NCBI GenBank assembly: GCA_015698045.1
Contig: BLAL01000034.1
Span: 1,116,001 to 1,180,000, forward strand
Direction: 5' to 3'
DNA: 64,000 nt
Source of the DNA: Rhizophagus clarus
Lineage: Eukaryota; Glomeromycota; Glomeromycetes; Glomerales; Glomeraceae
Below are positions 1 through 11,317 of the stretch, piece after piece. Position 1 is the first letter of the stretch. Every line of letters begins with the position of its first letter. Position numbers and translations under genes: made by a program. The notes under the pieces are model-generated. The model was not told the origin of the DNA and did no database searches. It saw only the letters and a program-made list of their open reading frames with translations.

Positions 1-339
1 GTATTTACAAGAAGCACTAGACATTCCAACATGACAGGAACACACTCTGATCTCACTATTTACAACATATAAAAGCCCAATATTATTTGTACTAGACACC
101 AAAAATTCATTTTCTACACACATCTTTTGGATTGCATTTGTATTTATTGTTTCTCATCCAGGACATAGGAATCATCTTGCAATTAGAGTTCCGAATGGGT
201 AAGAGTCAATTTGGGTTATCCGTCAGGTTGACCTAAAATATTCAGGTCAGGTCATCAAATTCAATACCTGATATCAGATCAGGTTATAGGTTTGATCTGA
301 CCTGATTGACCCGTTAATCTAAAATTAATTTAATAAAAA

Positions 340-950
340 AAAGTTCCACAATGTTTTTAATTAATCTAATGAAAAAATGTTGCGAAACATTTTTTCAGTG
401 TATATTTATTAATAAAAAAACGTTTTGCAACATTTTTTTTAATTAGTTTTATGAAAAAATATTGTGAAACATTTTTCAGTATATTTTTACTAATAAAAAA
501 ATGTTTTGCAACGTTTTTTTAATTAATTTTGTGAAATAATGTTCTGAAATGTTTTTTCAGTGTATTTTATTAATAAAAAAATGTTTCACAACATTTTTTT
601 AATTAATTTTGTGAAAAAACGTTGTAAAATGTTTTTTCAGTGTATTTTATTAATAAAAAAACGTTTCGCAATATTTTTTCATATATTTTTACTAATAAAA
701 AAACGTTTCACAATATTTTTTTTAATTAATTTTGTGAAAAAATGTTGTAAAACATTTTTCAGTGTATTTGATTAATAAAAAAACATTTTACAACATTTTT
801 TTTAATTAGCTTTATGAAAAAATATTGCGAAACATTTTTTCAGTATGTTTTTCAGTGTATTTTATTAATAAAAAAATGTTTCGCAATGTTTTTTTAATTA
901 ATTTTGTAAGAAAATATTGCGAAACATTTTTTTATTTAAAATATTCGTAA
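340..950. repeat. Satellite of GTTGCGAAACATTTTT-type units
   Basis: About ten degenerate units alternate TTAATTAATTTTGTGAAAAA, TGTTGCGAAACATTTTT and TTATTAATAAAAAA. Adjacent units pair as short hairpins because GCGAAACATTTTT alternates with AAAAATGTTTCGC. The same unit reappears at 30950-31387 and 46560-48770, always inside an element with different ends. Short reading frames across it are repeat translation, not genes. Confidence 0.85.
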
Positions 951-1037
951 TAAAACTTTAGGTAATCACGTTTACCCAGTTACTTAAAGTGACCTGAATA
1001 CTTTTAGGTCAAACAGGTCAGGTCAGGTCAGAACAAC

Positions 1038-1388
1038 ACAGGTCGAAATTAGTTAAATAGGTATTAATAGAGTATCAATAGGTTATCAATCGGCTATCAA
1101 TAAGCTACCCTATTGGTAGCCTATTGAACTTGCACCATAATCCGTCACTAATCGGCAGGCTGATAATTGATAACTTATTGATAACCTATTAGTATCCTAT
1201 TGGTATTTTTATTAAATAGGGTATCAATAGAGTATCAATAGGTTATCAATAAGTTATCAATCAGCCTGCCTGATTGGTGACAGATTATGACGCAAGTTCA
1301 ATAGGCTACCAATAGGGTAGCCTATTGATAGCCGATTGATAACCTATTGATACCCTATTGATACCCTATTTAACTAATTTCGACCTGT
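1038..1388. repeat. Long palindrome (foldback element)
   Basis: Two arms of about 175 bp are near-perfect reverse complements around a short centre near 1213. The outer ends read ACAGGTCGAAATTAG and its complement. The arms are made of iterated TATCAATAGG/CCTATTGATA words. It is nested in the 184-1478 element, and its end resembles the ends starting near 24839 and 31389 (ACAGGTTGAATGG, ACAGGTCAAATGG). Confidence 0.85.
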
Positions 1389-1486
1389 GCAAGTTACCTA
1401 ACCTGATCCAACCCAAAAAAATTATTCAGTTCAAGTTAACAATGTAACTCAACCTGACCTGATCCATTCAGAACTCCACTTACAAT

Positions 1487-2366
1487 GCTCATATTACCTG
1501 AATGTCTATGTGCAATTGCAAGCAATTGCCTCTCATAAAACTGTTCCATATTTGTAATTATAAACTAGAATACTTGGACGGAGTTGAAAGTTTGAGTTCT
1601 TGAAAAAATTATATCCTTCATTAAGCTGAAACTACGTTTAATGTAATTATTAGTATTATTTTCACGCATAGGTAATCTTAAACGAAAAGATAAAGCCCAT
1701 TGTTACTGGTGTTTCTATATAAGCTCAAAATATTTTTTAAGTTGCGGATATTTATAATATTTCTTCTTGAATTCATCACAATGCGCATTTATTTCTAAAC
1801 ACGATTGCGTGTATAAAATTTTCTTTATTTTTTCTATAATAAGTGCACAATCTTTCTTATTAATTTTATGTTTTAAGTCGTGGAGCTATCGTCAAAAAGC
1901 TTGCAAAAAGTGGAATGTACACAAAAGTCAAATTCCTGTGACAATCAATTCAAGTTGTTAATATATTAAAATTCATTATTTATTTTTTTATATTTTTTTT
2001 TTTAATAAAAAGGTTACCATTTGGTTAGCAAAGTTGCAATGCATTTCGTTCTGCGCTTGAATCATCTGTTAAAAAAACCATTAGACTAACTTGCAGACCA
2101 TGTCCATAAAAGGTATTTTGTGAGAGAATCGTTTTCAGTAAATTTAACTAATTATTAGCAAAAGTATTAAAATGACAGTTTAAACTTAATAATTAAACAC
2201 TTCTATAGATAATTACAGCTTTTTCTAATGTTATTTCCAATTCATCTGATATAATAAAAAGGCTAAGTGGGAGAGTGCTAGCAGCACAACTAGTGTATAG
2301 AAGGGTTATTGAAGTATTGAGATGATCAAAAGATGCTGAAGCGTCCATATAACACAGTTCTCCTAC
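1487..2366. other. Intergenic, no gene seen
   Basis: AT-rich sequence with no supported reading frame on either strand. A 64-codon frame at 1767-1961 has no coding character. Confidence 0.6.
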
Positions 2367-3125
2367 TTAGAAGACTTTCTCATGTACATGACGCATAAGA
2401 TTTGTTACTATGCAAAAGATGAAGGATTTTCTAACGCGTGTATCATATTTTTGCAATACAGCCTTGCCACAACCTGAATTATTATAATTTTCAACAACAG
2501 TTTTTAAGCGTTCAAGCATAGATTCTCTATTGTAACTTCCAAACACTTCCTCTCTATATTTCTGAAAGAGAGCAGCAACATAATCATAACCAGGATTAGT
2601 TGCTCAGTCTGCAAGAATTTCTAATAATCCCTGTTCATTTGTGACGCTGAGGTATAGTGCATTTTCGTATATATGTAATGCAGAAGAAGCTGAATGTCTA
2701 TCTTTAAATAAATCTAATAGTTCTTTACAAACTTCTTCCTTGACACGACAGAAACTCAATAATTCTGCACATTTAATAATATAGTTATGTGTAAAATTTA
2801 ATTTGACTTCTAATGAATGGCTGTCTGAAAGTCATTGCCATTTTAATCGAAGATGAATGGTTGCATTGCAACCTATATTACATATACGAAAAGATTTCAG
2901 ATTTTTTACTTCTTGATTTCCCTGCTTTTTTTTACAATGTTGCTATGGATACAGTGGCATAATTCTCTAAAAATGACTTGATTTCCTGTAACATTAAAGC
3001 TCTTTGTTTGTGCCATTGTTGTTTTCAATAATGATTGGAACTTGGTAAACCATTTTTGCGCTTCTTTTTTACTATCAGCATTTACATATGCAAATTGTGC
3101 AACATCAAAATTCTCAGCAGTTCAA
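2367..3125 (-). pseudogene. MULE/FAR1-like transposase fragment, broken
   Basis: Read on the minus strand, long coding-like stretches appear: one with QKWFTKFQSLLK, then RICNIGCNATIHLRLKW, then KEELLDLF-type helices ending in FCIVTNLMRHVHEKVF and a stop at 2367-2369. The cysteine-rich part with a following W and H resembles the FAR1/FLYWCH-type DNA-binding head of MULE transposases. Lesions visible are TGA at 2832-2834, TGA at 2604-2606 and a frameshift near 2900. The catalytic transposase core is absent. Family call is from memory of fungal MULE proteins and is moderate. Confidence 0.5.
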
Positions 3126-3169
3126 TATAGCAACGATTCATTAAATTTTTTGTATTACATTGTGGAAGA

Positions 3170-4817
3170 TATTCTTACGAATTAGGATAAAATTTTGCAA
3201 GGAATTCATTAAAAGTATTAGTTTTTTTCTAGTAAGAATAGATCATTTATTAAATATAATAAAAGAAAAAAATAAAATTTATAAATTATAAATTATTATA
3301 TTTTTTTATTAATACATTATAAATAAAAAAATAATTTTTCTGAAAAATTAGATAAATTAATATATAATTATTTATAAGTTTAAAAAAAAAAAATTTTGGC
3401 CAAGCCCCACCTTTTGCTGTGAGTCCGCCCATTTGTTAAAATGATGTTACATTATAAAAATTCAGTGTTACATATAACCTAAAAATTTCAATTTTAACGT
3501 AATTTGGACTGGCATTACGAATTCGGCCAGAATTAAGAAAATGTTGGCCAGAATTAAGATTTAAAGATCATCGATTTTAACCATTTGTACCAACTTTGGC
3601 CAACTTTAAGTTTACATATATACTATAGGCCATAAGGCCATACTATTTCTACTGACTGTTAAAGTTTATATTAGTACAGTTTTTTTGTTTTAATAATTAA
3701 TTAATTAAATATTACTTTAAATATATATACTGAATTAAAAAAGCTAAATTATTAAAAAAAATTTTGTTAATCAAATTCTGGCACCAAAGCTATAATAAGT
3801 CTTTTTTACTTTATTCATGGTTTAAATAATTCTTGCTAGTTTATGTAATATTTACAAAGCATTATAATATTTATTATTAAAAATAAATTTTTTATCATCA
3901 ATAAAATCAAATTTTATTTACAATAGTATTGTATACATGCATAATTTTTCCCATAAAGCTCATAAATTCTTTAAACTTGCATGTTACAATGATTCGTTAA
4001 TATGTATTAATTATTAAACTTGGCAAAGACGCTTGTTAATTATTTTGAACTAATAATTTCATTATTATAGTATTTCTTGAAAGTCATAAGCTGCAACAAC
4101 AGAATAGGAATATCACAATTAATATTCAAAAGCAAATAATGCAAACTTGTAATATTAATCAATAAATATTTCCAAAACGATTCCATTAATTAAGAGTCTA
4201 CTATTCCGTATAGTTACGAACGGTGTGGGTGTTTAATCTATTGTACAATTCTATCCAGACCATTATGACTATAGTTGTTTGCTTAAAGATAAGGAGAAGA
4301 AAAACATTTATTTAGAAAAACTAATAAAATATTAAAACGGGATAATGGTACAATGATATAAGGTCAATAAACAAATATGAAATCAGTGATATGCTGTGAT
4401 GTAGATTGGGAAAATTAGAATGTGTATATATATAAGTAAAGTCGGTAAAAGTAACTCACAACAAAGATCGATATCCATTGATACCATCACGTTCTTTAGA
4501 TGTCAAAGTCCTTAGTTGTCTGCTATCATATAATGAATGATACTAATCGTAATTTAAATAAGGTCAGAGCTTTCGCTTATCAATAAATCTAATCGACTAA
4601 GAGTTGATTGATTATCGGGTTGATTTCACTATCAACGAAATTGAGTAATCTCAATTTCCATTATAATATTAATAAAAGTCCATGATAATACTTAAACCCT
4701 TGTTACCCTATTCATATTTCAGAATCATTGGGTTACAAAGTTGGCATTTAGTTATCAAATTCTTCCTATTAGGAAAAAAATAAAGTTCATGTCAATAACG
4801 AACCTTATGACATCTTG
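3170..4817. other. Intergenic, no gene seen
   Basis: AT-rich DNA. The phrase GGCCAGAATTAAG recurs at 3520-3570, related to the words in the TTAA-flanked element at 29307-29725. Bases 4200-4817 lie downstream of the minus-strand F-box gene. No RNA gene or reading frame is supported. Confidence 0.55.
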
Positions 4818-6401
4818 TCAATCATCGCGTAGACAACGCCTTTGATAAAACTTTAAATGGCTCTCCTCGGGAGCATTAACTTCCGGTATAACCTTTCTAA
4901 CTTTTTCAAAAGATTCCATCCTAGTGTATACCGCACGATATACACCAAGATGGCGTAACGTTTTCCCTAAATATTGTACTATAAGCTCCAAGAATTCGTC
5001 AGTGATGCATTCACATCCAGAAAGAGTCAGCCAGATCAATGGTGCCTTACAATGTTCCAGAAATGATTCAAAAGCAGTTGTTGTAAACTGCCATTCGGAT
5101 GAAATACTAAGTTTCCGAAGACTACTGGGTATTGATTGTCCTATCGCGGGTAAGAATTTTTCAGCGTCCAGACTTGCACCATAAATAGACAGACTTTCAA
5201 GCTGTTGCGAATTGCTTAAAAGCGAACAGATAGCAGATATCTCTATGGTACCATGAATTTGATTCGATTCGAATTTGGTGATATTCGGGCAATGACTTAC
5301 GAGAGCTTCAATGACTTGTACTAGATATTCTGAACTTTGTGTGGAACATAAAATAACTTCTCGCAAGCTTATGTTAGCATTACTAACCAATGCCGATACA
5401 ATATCAACGGGAAGATCAGAATTTGATATGTTAAGATGTGATAATCGAGATAATGATGAAGCGATCAATGGAGCACACATCTCGTTTGTTAATCCATCAC
5501 AACCATCAAATTCTAATATTTCCAAATTCTTACATGCGCCGATTCCGTAGAATGGTGGATGACCTTCAAAACGAACATAACTTAATTTTAAGCGCACTAA
5601 TGACTTTGCTTGACTTTCCAAGGCTTGAATGATTCTGCCACCAGTATCGTGACCGTAATAATCACCATGAAGTTCCAAGTCTTGTAAATTATTTTGGGCT
5701 TGAATAAAATCAACCAGGCCTTCTGCTTCAGCCTCAAACTTTTCGATATCCCTACATTGCTTTTCAGTATCCCATTCATATATAGGTAGATACGTCTTTA
5801 ATTGACATACTCCGTGACAGATAGAAAATTTTTCAAAATATTTACGTAATCTTTTCCCAGTAAGAGTTAACCGTCGAATATGTGGTAAACAAGATTCGGC
5901 TCCCGGGTAAGAGGTAATATCATATTTCTCTAATAAACAAGTAGCATCGCAAGAAAACCTATATATAGCAGGACAGCGACTTATAAAAAGCTTCAGAAGC
6001 AACTCTGTTAGTATCCAACGTCCTTCTGCTCCAATGCATTCGTCTCTACGAAGGTTACACCACCACCACAGGTGGTGATATAGACCTCCAATATGGAGAA
6101 CACGCCGATATTTGGAATAATCGAATGTTGGTGGTATCTCAGTTGAAGGTGGAAGATTGAGACCATTATCATTAAGTATTTGTTTTTCTTCGTCACTTAA
6201 GCAAGCTATATATACTTCAACTAACTGTTTAGACATATATGCATTGGGACTTCTCCACAAGATTGGCACAACTTCCTGGCACCAGTGTCGGTTAACCAAA
6301 AGACACGAGTGTAAAGAAGGTTTATCTTCTTCATTCTCCTCGATACATTCAAATATTTTTCGAAGGCAAAGATTTGGTAAGGAAGAGGCCATTTCTATCA
6401 C
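4818..6401 (-). CDS. F-box/LRR protein
   Basis: A single exon encodes 527 residues. The N-terminus (LPNLCLRKIFECI, then SLLVNRHW-like CLLVNRHWCQEVVPILWRSP at 32-51) is an F-box, which binds Skp1 in SCF ubiquitin ligases. Residues from about 160 onward form degenerate leucine-rich repeats (LTLTGKRLRK, LEILEFDGCDGLT, LSHLNISNSDL, LSISSEWQFT), the probable substrate-binding part. The start may be Met4 (MASSLP), the usual opening of this family, rather than Met1. Glomeromycotina carry hundreds of such intronless F-box genes. Target unknown. It is divergent from MED11 across 254 bp. Confidence 0.85.
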   Translation of the reverse strand: MIEMASSLPNLCLRKIFECIEENEEDKPSLHSCLLVNRHWCQEVVPILWRSPNAYMSKQLVEVYIACLSDEEKQILNDNGLNLPPSTEIPPTFDYSKYRRVLHIGGLYHHLWWWCNLRRDECIGAEGRWILTELLLKLFISRCPAIYRFSCDATCLLEKYDITSYPGAESCLPHIRRLTLTGKRLRKYFEKFSICHGVCQLKTYLPIYEWDTEKQCRDIEKFEAEAEGLVDFIQAQNNLQDLELHGDYYGHDTGGRIIQALESQAKSLVRLKLSYVRFEGHPPFYGIGACKNLEILEFDGCDGLTNEMCAPLIASSLSRLSHLNISNSDLPVDIVSALVSNANISLREVILCSTQSSEYLVQVIEALVSHCPNITKFESNQIHGTIEISAICSLLSNSQQLESLSIYGASLDAEKFLPAIGQSIPSSLRKLSISSEWQFTTTAFESFLEHCKAPLIWLTLSGCECITDEFLELIVQYLGKTLRHLGVYRAVYTRMESFEKVRKVIPEVNAPEESHLKFYQRRCLRDD

Positions 6402-6655
6402 TCGTTAATTCTATCAAGAGAATGAATCCTGCGAAAAAAATGCAGTCTGTGTCTCTATTTTAACGGCGCGTCATTTGATTGGGTTATTACCAAATTCAGT
6501 ATTTTGTGATAAAATCATATGACTCTTAACGTTTTATCCAACCAAATTTGGTATGATTGGCTAGATATTTAAACAGATCGAGATTTAAAAAATCGATATC
6601 GTTCACCTTTAACGCTTTTTTTTAATAAAGTTATTTCGGGATCTTTCATATACCA
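6402..6655. promoter_or_regulatory. Divergent promoter, F-box / MED11
   Basis: 254 bp between the two outward start codons. Tracts of A and T and several GATTGG/CCAAT-like words (for example near 6475 and 6560) are visible. No experimentally defined element can be named. Confidence 0.4.
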
Positions 6656-7444
6656 ATGAACCAAAATGGTAATTTGATTAAAAATTATTTTTCGTAAACC
6701 ATTTTGTGATTTTTATAATCTTTATTAAATTAGAGAATACGAGGAGTGTTGGACATTTGAGTGCAGAGCGCATTCGAAATCTTGAAGTCATCGAAAAGGT
6801 ATCCACAGCTTACCTCTAGTTTACAAATTTAAAATTTTTTTCCTATTTGAACCATTATTTTTTATTTATTATATTACTTATTTTACACTCTTAAAATTAT
6901 ATATATTCTATACTTTAACAGATGATCGTTGAACTCATGGATACGGCAGCTGAAGCGATTATGGGTCTGGCATTGGATGGTCACATCAATAATAACGATG
7001 AAGAGACATCAAAGACAGAACCCACGGTAAAAAAGCGAAGCCCTGAAGAACAAATTGAGATTTTTCAAAATTTGACAAAAAAATTTAACGGTTTAATAGA
7101 TGTAGGCAAATATATTGTATTCTGTTGAACCACTTGTTCTATTTATTCAGATATATATTTATATATGCTCTTCTTTATTTTATGCGTGTTTCTTATGACA
7201 TATCTTATTATTAAAGAATATACAAGTTGGATTACGTATCCAATTTCGCCAAATGCGAAATATGGGAATAACATCTGGAGATATTCCAATCAGGACGGTT
7301 ACTTACGGTGAGGCCAAAGAATATGAAACTTGGATGAACGCGGCAAAAATTTTAAGAAAAGAACTTGAGAAGATAATGGATATCGGAGCTGCCGCTGGAG
7401 GGTTACAAGATATGAGAAATGATAATATGGAAATTGACGAATAG
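6656..7444 (+). CDS. MED11: Mediator complex subunit 11
   Basis: Four exons with consistent phases: 6656-6668, 6734-6798, 6922-7101 and 7217-7444, giving 161 residues. The N-terminal helix contains AERIRNLEVIEK, the hallmark start of Med11, which pairs with Med22 in the Mediator head and touches TFIIH/RNA polymerase II. Later blocks QVGLRIQFRQMR and GDIPIRTVTYGEAKEYETW fit fungal Med11. The first coding exon is only 13 nt (MNQN plus one base); without it no in-frame ATG precedes the conserved helix, so this exon decides the start. The donor after LID and acceptor before NIQ keep phase 0. Acidic, Asn-rich stretches at residues 45-55 and the C-terminus look disordered. Confidence 0.85.
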
Positions 7445-9032
7445 GATGATCGTATATTATTTCATAAAAATCACATTTATCACGTGATTTTAGGTAATAG
7501 GTTTTTTGACCTAAAAATATATTGTGACGTGCAATTTTTGTGTCAGCAAATTCCCATGATGCACAAGACAACAAATATTCGTTAAACAGGCAAAGAAAAA
7601 GAATTCCGTTTATTTATTTTTATTTTTGGAAATGTAATACAAATTTAATAAAGAAGTTATGATAGAAAATTAGAAAGTTTTATTTAAAAACAATCTACTC
7701 AAACAAGTAATGACTCAAAAAATGAGTCAACGACGATAAAAACAAATAACCGGTTTCTTAGAAAGCGTAAAGACTAATATGAAAGAAAGATAAAGTCGGA
7801 AGGCTAAATATTAGGCGAGTATTACAATATAATATAAATAAAAGGTGGCAAATTGATTAAAATAAGGGCAAAATTTCCGGATTCCTTCCTGATTTGGAGC
7901 CATAAAATGTCGTAAATTTAGATATTTGTTTTTTTGTATGTACAAAAATAAAATTTCGTGCGATTAAAAGGTGCAAAAGAAGAAAGAGTGTGAAGTGTTA
8001 ACATTATACGGCTGTGTATCTTCGGTTGTTTTTTTAGAAATGCGTGGCATAGTTAAGCTTATTTTGGATTGATAGTCTTTGAATATTAACCTTTGGAAGT
8101 GTTATCTTCTTCTCGCAGAACCAATTACGAATTTTTTTTTTTTTTACTTTACTACAAGGATTCCTTTAACAAAATCCTTTATAACCCCAAAGTGAAATAT
8201 TTTTTTAAAATCCCCCCATTTTTTTTTAGAATACGGTTTAATATTTCTTTGGAATTTGTTTTATTGTCATAATTATATCATTTGTTATTGTACATCAACT
8301 TGGCTCCAAAAGCTCAACAACTTCCGAATTTTTTCTGCTCTGGTAAAGAAAGGAAAAAAGAGATTTATTATAATTATTTGTCAGAATAATGCAGTTTGTA
8401 CTCTTGTAAATACTATTATATTATTTAGAATATAATTTATATTGGTTTCAAAAATTAAGCAACTAGTGACCCAGACTGAGATCTGACTCAATTTAGAAAG
8501 TGATTGCATGTTGTGACGTTGCACATCACTTCTCAACCAATCAAATTACACGTAGTAAAGGTTTGGAGACAGCATGAAATCATTTTCTCTTTTGAAAGAG
8601 GCAGGCTTTTGTCCTTGGAAAAGAGCACACACACAAGCCTTCCGAAACGTCCGTCCAGTATGTTCCAAACCAAACCCCCCACAACATACATAATAAATAC
8701 TACCATACAAATGAATTACGTCTGCGTTGCAAAAAAAATTATCTATCGAATTCATTTGGGACTTACCCCCATAAAAAAAAAAATTTTCTTCCCACAGATA
8801 AAAAACCAAAACTAACATCTCTTTAAGCCCTTACACACCCGAAGATTGTTGGGCGCACTATCTATTATATACACACTGCACCAACCATAAATACATACAA
8901 CTATAAAATACTATTGATACTATTATAAACCAAATCAACCTTGTTTATTATAAAATAAGGTCTGCCTTTACATCTAGCCCCCCAAAAAAACTTTTACTTG
9001 TTGACCTTTTGTAACAACAAATTGCTATTGAC
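7445..9032. other. Intergenic, 3' of MED11 and promoter of FYR gene
   Basis: 1.6 kb without a supported gene. Overlapping frames on both strands near 8504-8818 have no coding character. A T-run lies at 8144-8154 and CA-rich sequence at 8850-9060 precedes the next gene. Confidence 0.5.
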
Positions 9033-10847
9033 ATGGCTCAATCACATTCACATACACACACACATTCTGGTCGAGGAAGGCATGGTACTACTACACATGA
9101 AAATGGAGCCGTCACTCAGGAACGCTATCAAAAACTTAAACGCAAGGTTCGCGACATGCAAAATGTAAGTAGCTTCTTTATTAATTAAGCAACGTTCGTA
9201 TAGGATCACAAAGAAAGTATTTTCATGAGAGAATTATTATAGGTTTACATTATTATCAAAACATTTTTTCTTTGGGTTATACTTTGATTTTATTACAACT
9301 TTTTTAAGATTTGCGCTCGTTTATTGAAACATATTATAATATATGTATATTTGTTTATTATAAAATAAAATGAAATGACAAGGGAAATAAAAGTTGACCT
9401 ATTTATTGTAGCGAAATATTTTATCATTATTGTATAAAAAAACATTACTTATTACTTATTAATTTGAACGTATCTTTTTCTGTATTTTATGATATTAGGA
9501 ATATGACAAATTAACTAAAGAACTTGAAAGATCTCGCAAAAGAATCAAATCCTTGAAGAAAGAAAAAGAGTACGTGGTTTAAATGAACATATAATCATAT
9601 TTATTAAATGTTTAACCCATCCCCCCGTTATTATTCTTTATTATTTGTAAAGATTGCTTCTAGATCGCATTAGTCAGTACGAAGATTCTGATAGCTCTGA
9701 TTCTGAAAAATCTGTGGAACTTTCTTCTGACGCAACGTCAGATTCTGATGGTAAGCTGAATCTCAAAATTATTTCATCTAAAATGCTCTATAATCCTCAT
9801 AAATATATATTATTTATTATAGGCTCGTCTGCACAACATTCTCAAGCTTCTTCTGTTCGCCCAATCAAAAAAGCACGCGGTCGTCTATCTACCAAAAAGC
9901 TTTCTCCTCCAACACCTGCTAATAACATCGTCAATTCAGTTCCCATCACTCATCCATCAGGCAAGGTTCCCAAGAAGCGTGCAAGCAAGCGCCCATTGAA
10001 TGCAAAGACGATGAAAGTTCAACATGTCGAGCAAGATGAAAATGGCAATTACAAACTTCCTGTACAAATAGGCATATTAACTGTTTTGAATCTCGGAACA
10101 GTAGTTTATGATCGGGATACTTTCCACAATGAAAGATATATTTGGCCTGTCGGATATGCCGTCAAAAGGTGAAGAATTGTCCATATCTACTTACTTTCAA
10201 TTTACTTCTATTAATGTTTTTATTGCTTAAAATCATAGAGCTTATAATAGCATGATCAACTCCAAGGCACAAACGATGTATGTTTGCAAAATTGAAGATG
10301 GTTTAGAAAACCCAAAGGTAATAATAATTCATTATACGTTTTTTAGAGAAATTTGACGTTAGTATCCTTTATTGATTTTGCCTTTCCCAATGATTAATAA
10401 TAGTTTGTCATCGAGGCAGAGGATCAGCCTAACAAGCCAATCATAGCTAACACAGCGACTGGTGCCTGGACTACTGTCGTTCGTGAAGCCAATGCAATTC
10501 GCCAACGTGATCATTCAAATTCAGCTTCCGGGCCTGATTATTTCGGCTTTTCGCAAGCCACTATCAGAAAAATGATACAAGACTTACCAAATGCTCACAG
10601 ATGCAAAAATTACGTGATGCAAAACTTCGAAGTCATGAAAAACAGAGTCGCTGGCGGACGACGCCGCGGAGCGGGGGCTCGAGCAAATGGAAATGTTAGA
10701 AATGGCACTGTCGAATCTCCCGCCTCTGCCAATGTACAGTCGCGTGAGGAGAACGGCGTTGAAACTGGCAGTAGTGTCGGTGATGGGGATGTGGTAATGT
10801 CTAATTCAGGAGAAGGAGAAGGAGAGGCAGAGTTAGAAAGCGAATAA
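9033..10847 (+). CDS. FYRN/FYRC-domain nuclear protein, TBRG1-like
   Basis: Six exons with matching phases (9033-9164, 9499-9569, 9653-9750, 9823-10168, 10239-10317, 10404-10847) encode 389 residues. Residues 30-75 are a basic coiled coil (ERYQKLKRKVRDMQN, then KELERSRKRIKSLKKEKE). A Ser/Asp-rich and then Lys/Arg-rich linker follows. The FYRN part has TVVYDRDTFHNERYIWPVGY; the FYRC part spans AYNSMINSKAQTMYVCKI and FVIEAEDQPNKPI through SGPDYFGFSQATIRKMI. FYR halves are found in MLL/trithorax proteins and, alone with a coiled coil, in TBRG1-type proteins, so a chromatin role is inferred. The tail after residue 330 is Gly/Arg then Glu-rich. No catalytic domain. Confidence 0.85.
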
Positions 10848-11317
10848 TAAGTTTTTCTTTTGCTTAAAAAAATTTTTAAATTTTTATTTTTTTCATTATC
10901 ACATAAAAATTCGCACATTTCGGCTTGCCAAATGTGCTGAACATTTTATTTCTATATGTAAAGTTTATTATAAAGTATTATAAATTACGTTTATAATCTT
11001 TCTTTTTATTGCACATTAGATTTTGTAGAAATTTATACATGGTTAATTTGTCTTATACATGTGGGTCAAAGTTAACGAGTGACAAAGTAATAATGCAAAA
11101 AACACCATTATTTTATTTACTGGTGGAGGTATTAAACATTTCATCTCCAATAAATATATTGATTATTATGTATTTCTTTATTATTTACCAAAAAACGTTA
11201 TTAATTTAATAAGAGTACTAAATTATCAAATGTTGGGATGTTAATTGTATTTCTCGTAACCACTTAATAAACTTTTAATAATATTAATAAAGAACTCAGG
11301 CAGAAACAGAGTAGAAA
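10848..11317. other. Convergent 3' region
   Basis: Sequence between the FYR gene stop and the NCA2 stop. AT-rich with AATAAA-like words near 11265-11290. No gene seen. Confidence 0.5.

Larger units (their letters stand above)
184..1478. mobile_element. hAT-like non-autonomous element
   Basis: The ends are imperfect inverted repeats: TAGAGTTCCGAATGGGT on the left, and the reverse complement of the right end reads TGGAGTTCTGAATGGAT (13 of 17 match). The flanking octamers CTTGCAAT (176-183) and CTTACAAT (1479-1486) look like an 8-bp target duplication with one mismatch. An 8-bp duplication with TAG-type ends is the habit of the hAT superfamily. Subterminal DNA is packed with the word AGGTCAGGTC in both orientations. 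No transposase reading frame is present, so movement would need an enzyme supplied in trans. Superfamily assignment is inferred from ends and duplication only. Confidence 0.65.

Noticed and set aside
4924-5632. Plus-strand frames inside the F-box gene
   Set aside because: Shadows of the minus-strand coding sequence, with no family blocks.
8504-8818. Overlapping 90-103-codon frames on both strands upstream of the FYR gene
   Set aside because: Opposite-strand frames coincide, with homopolymers and no recognisable domain; treated as promoter-side DNA.
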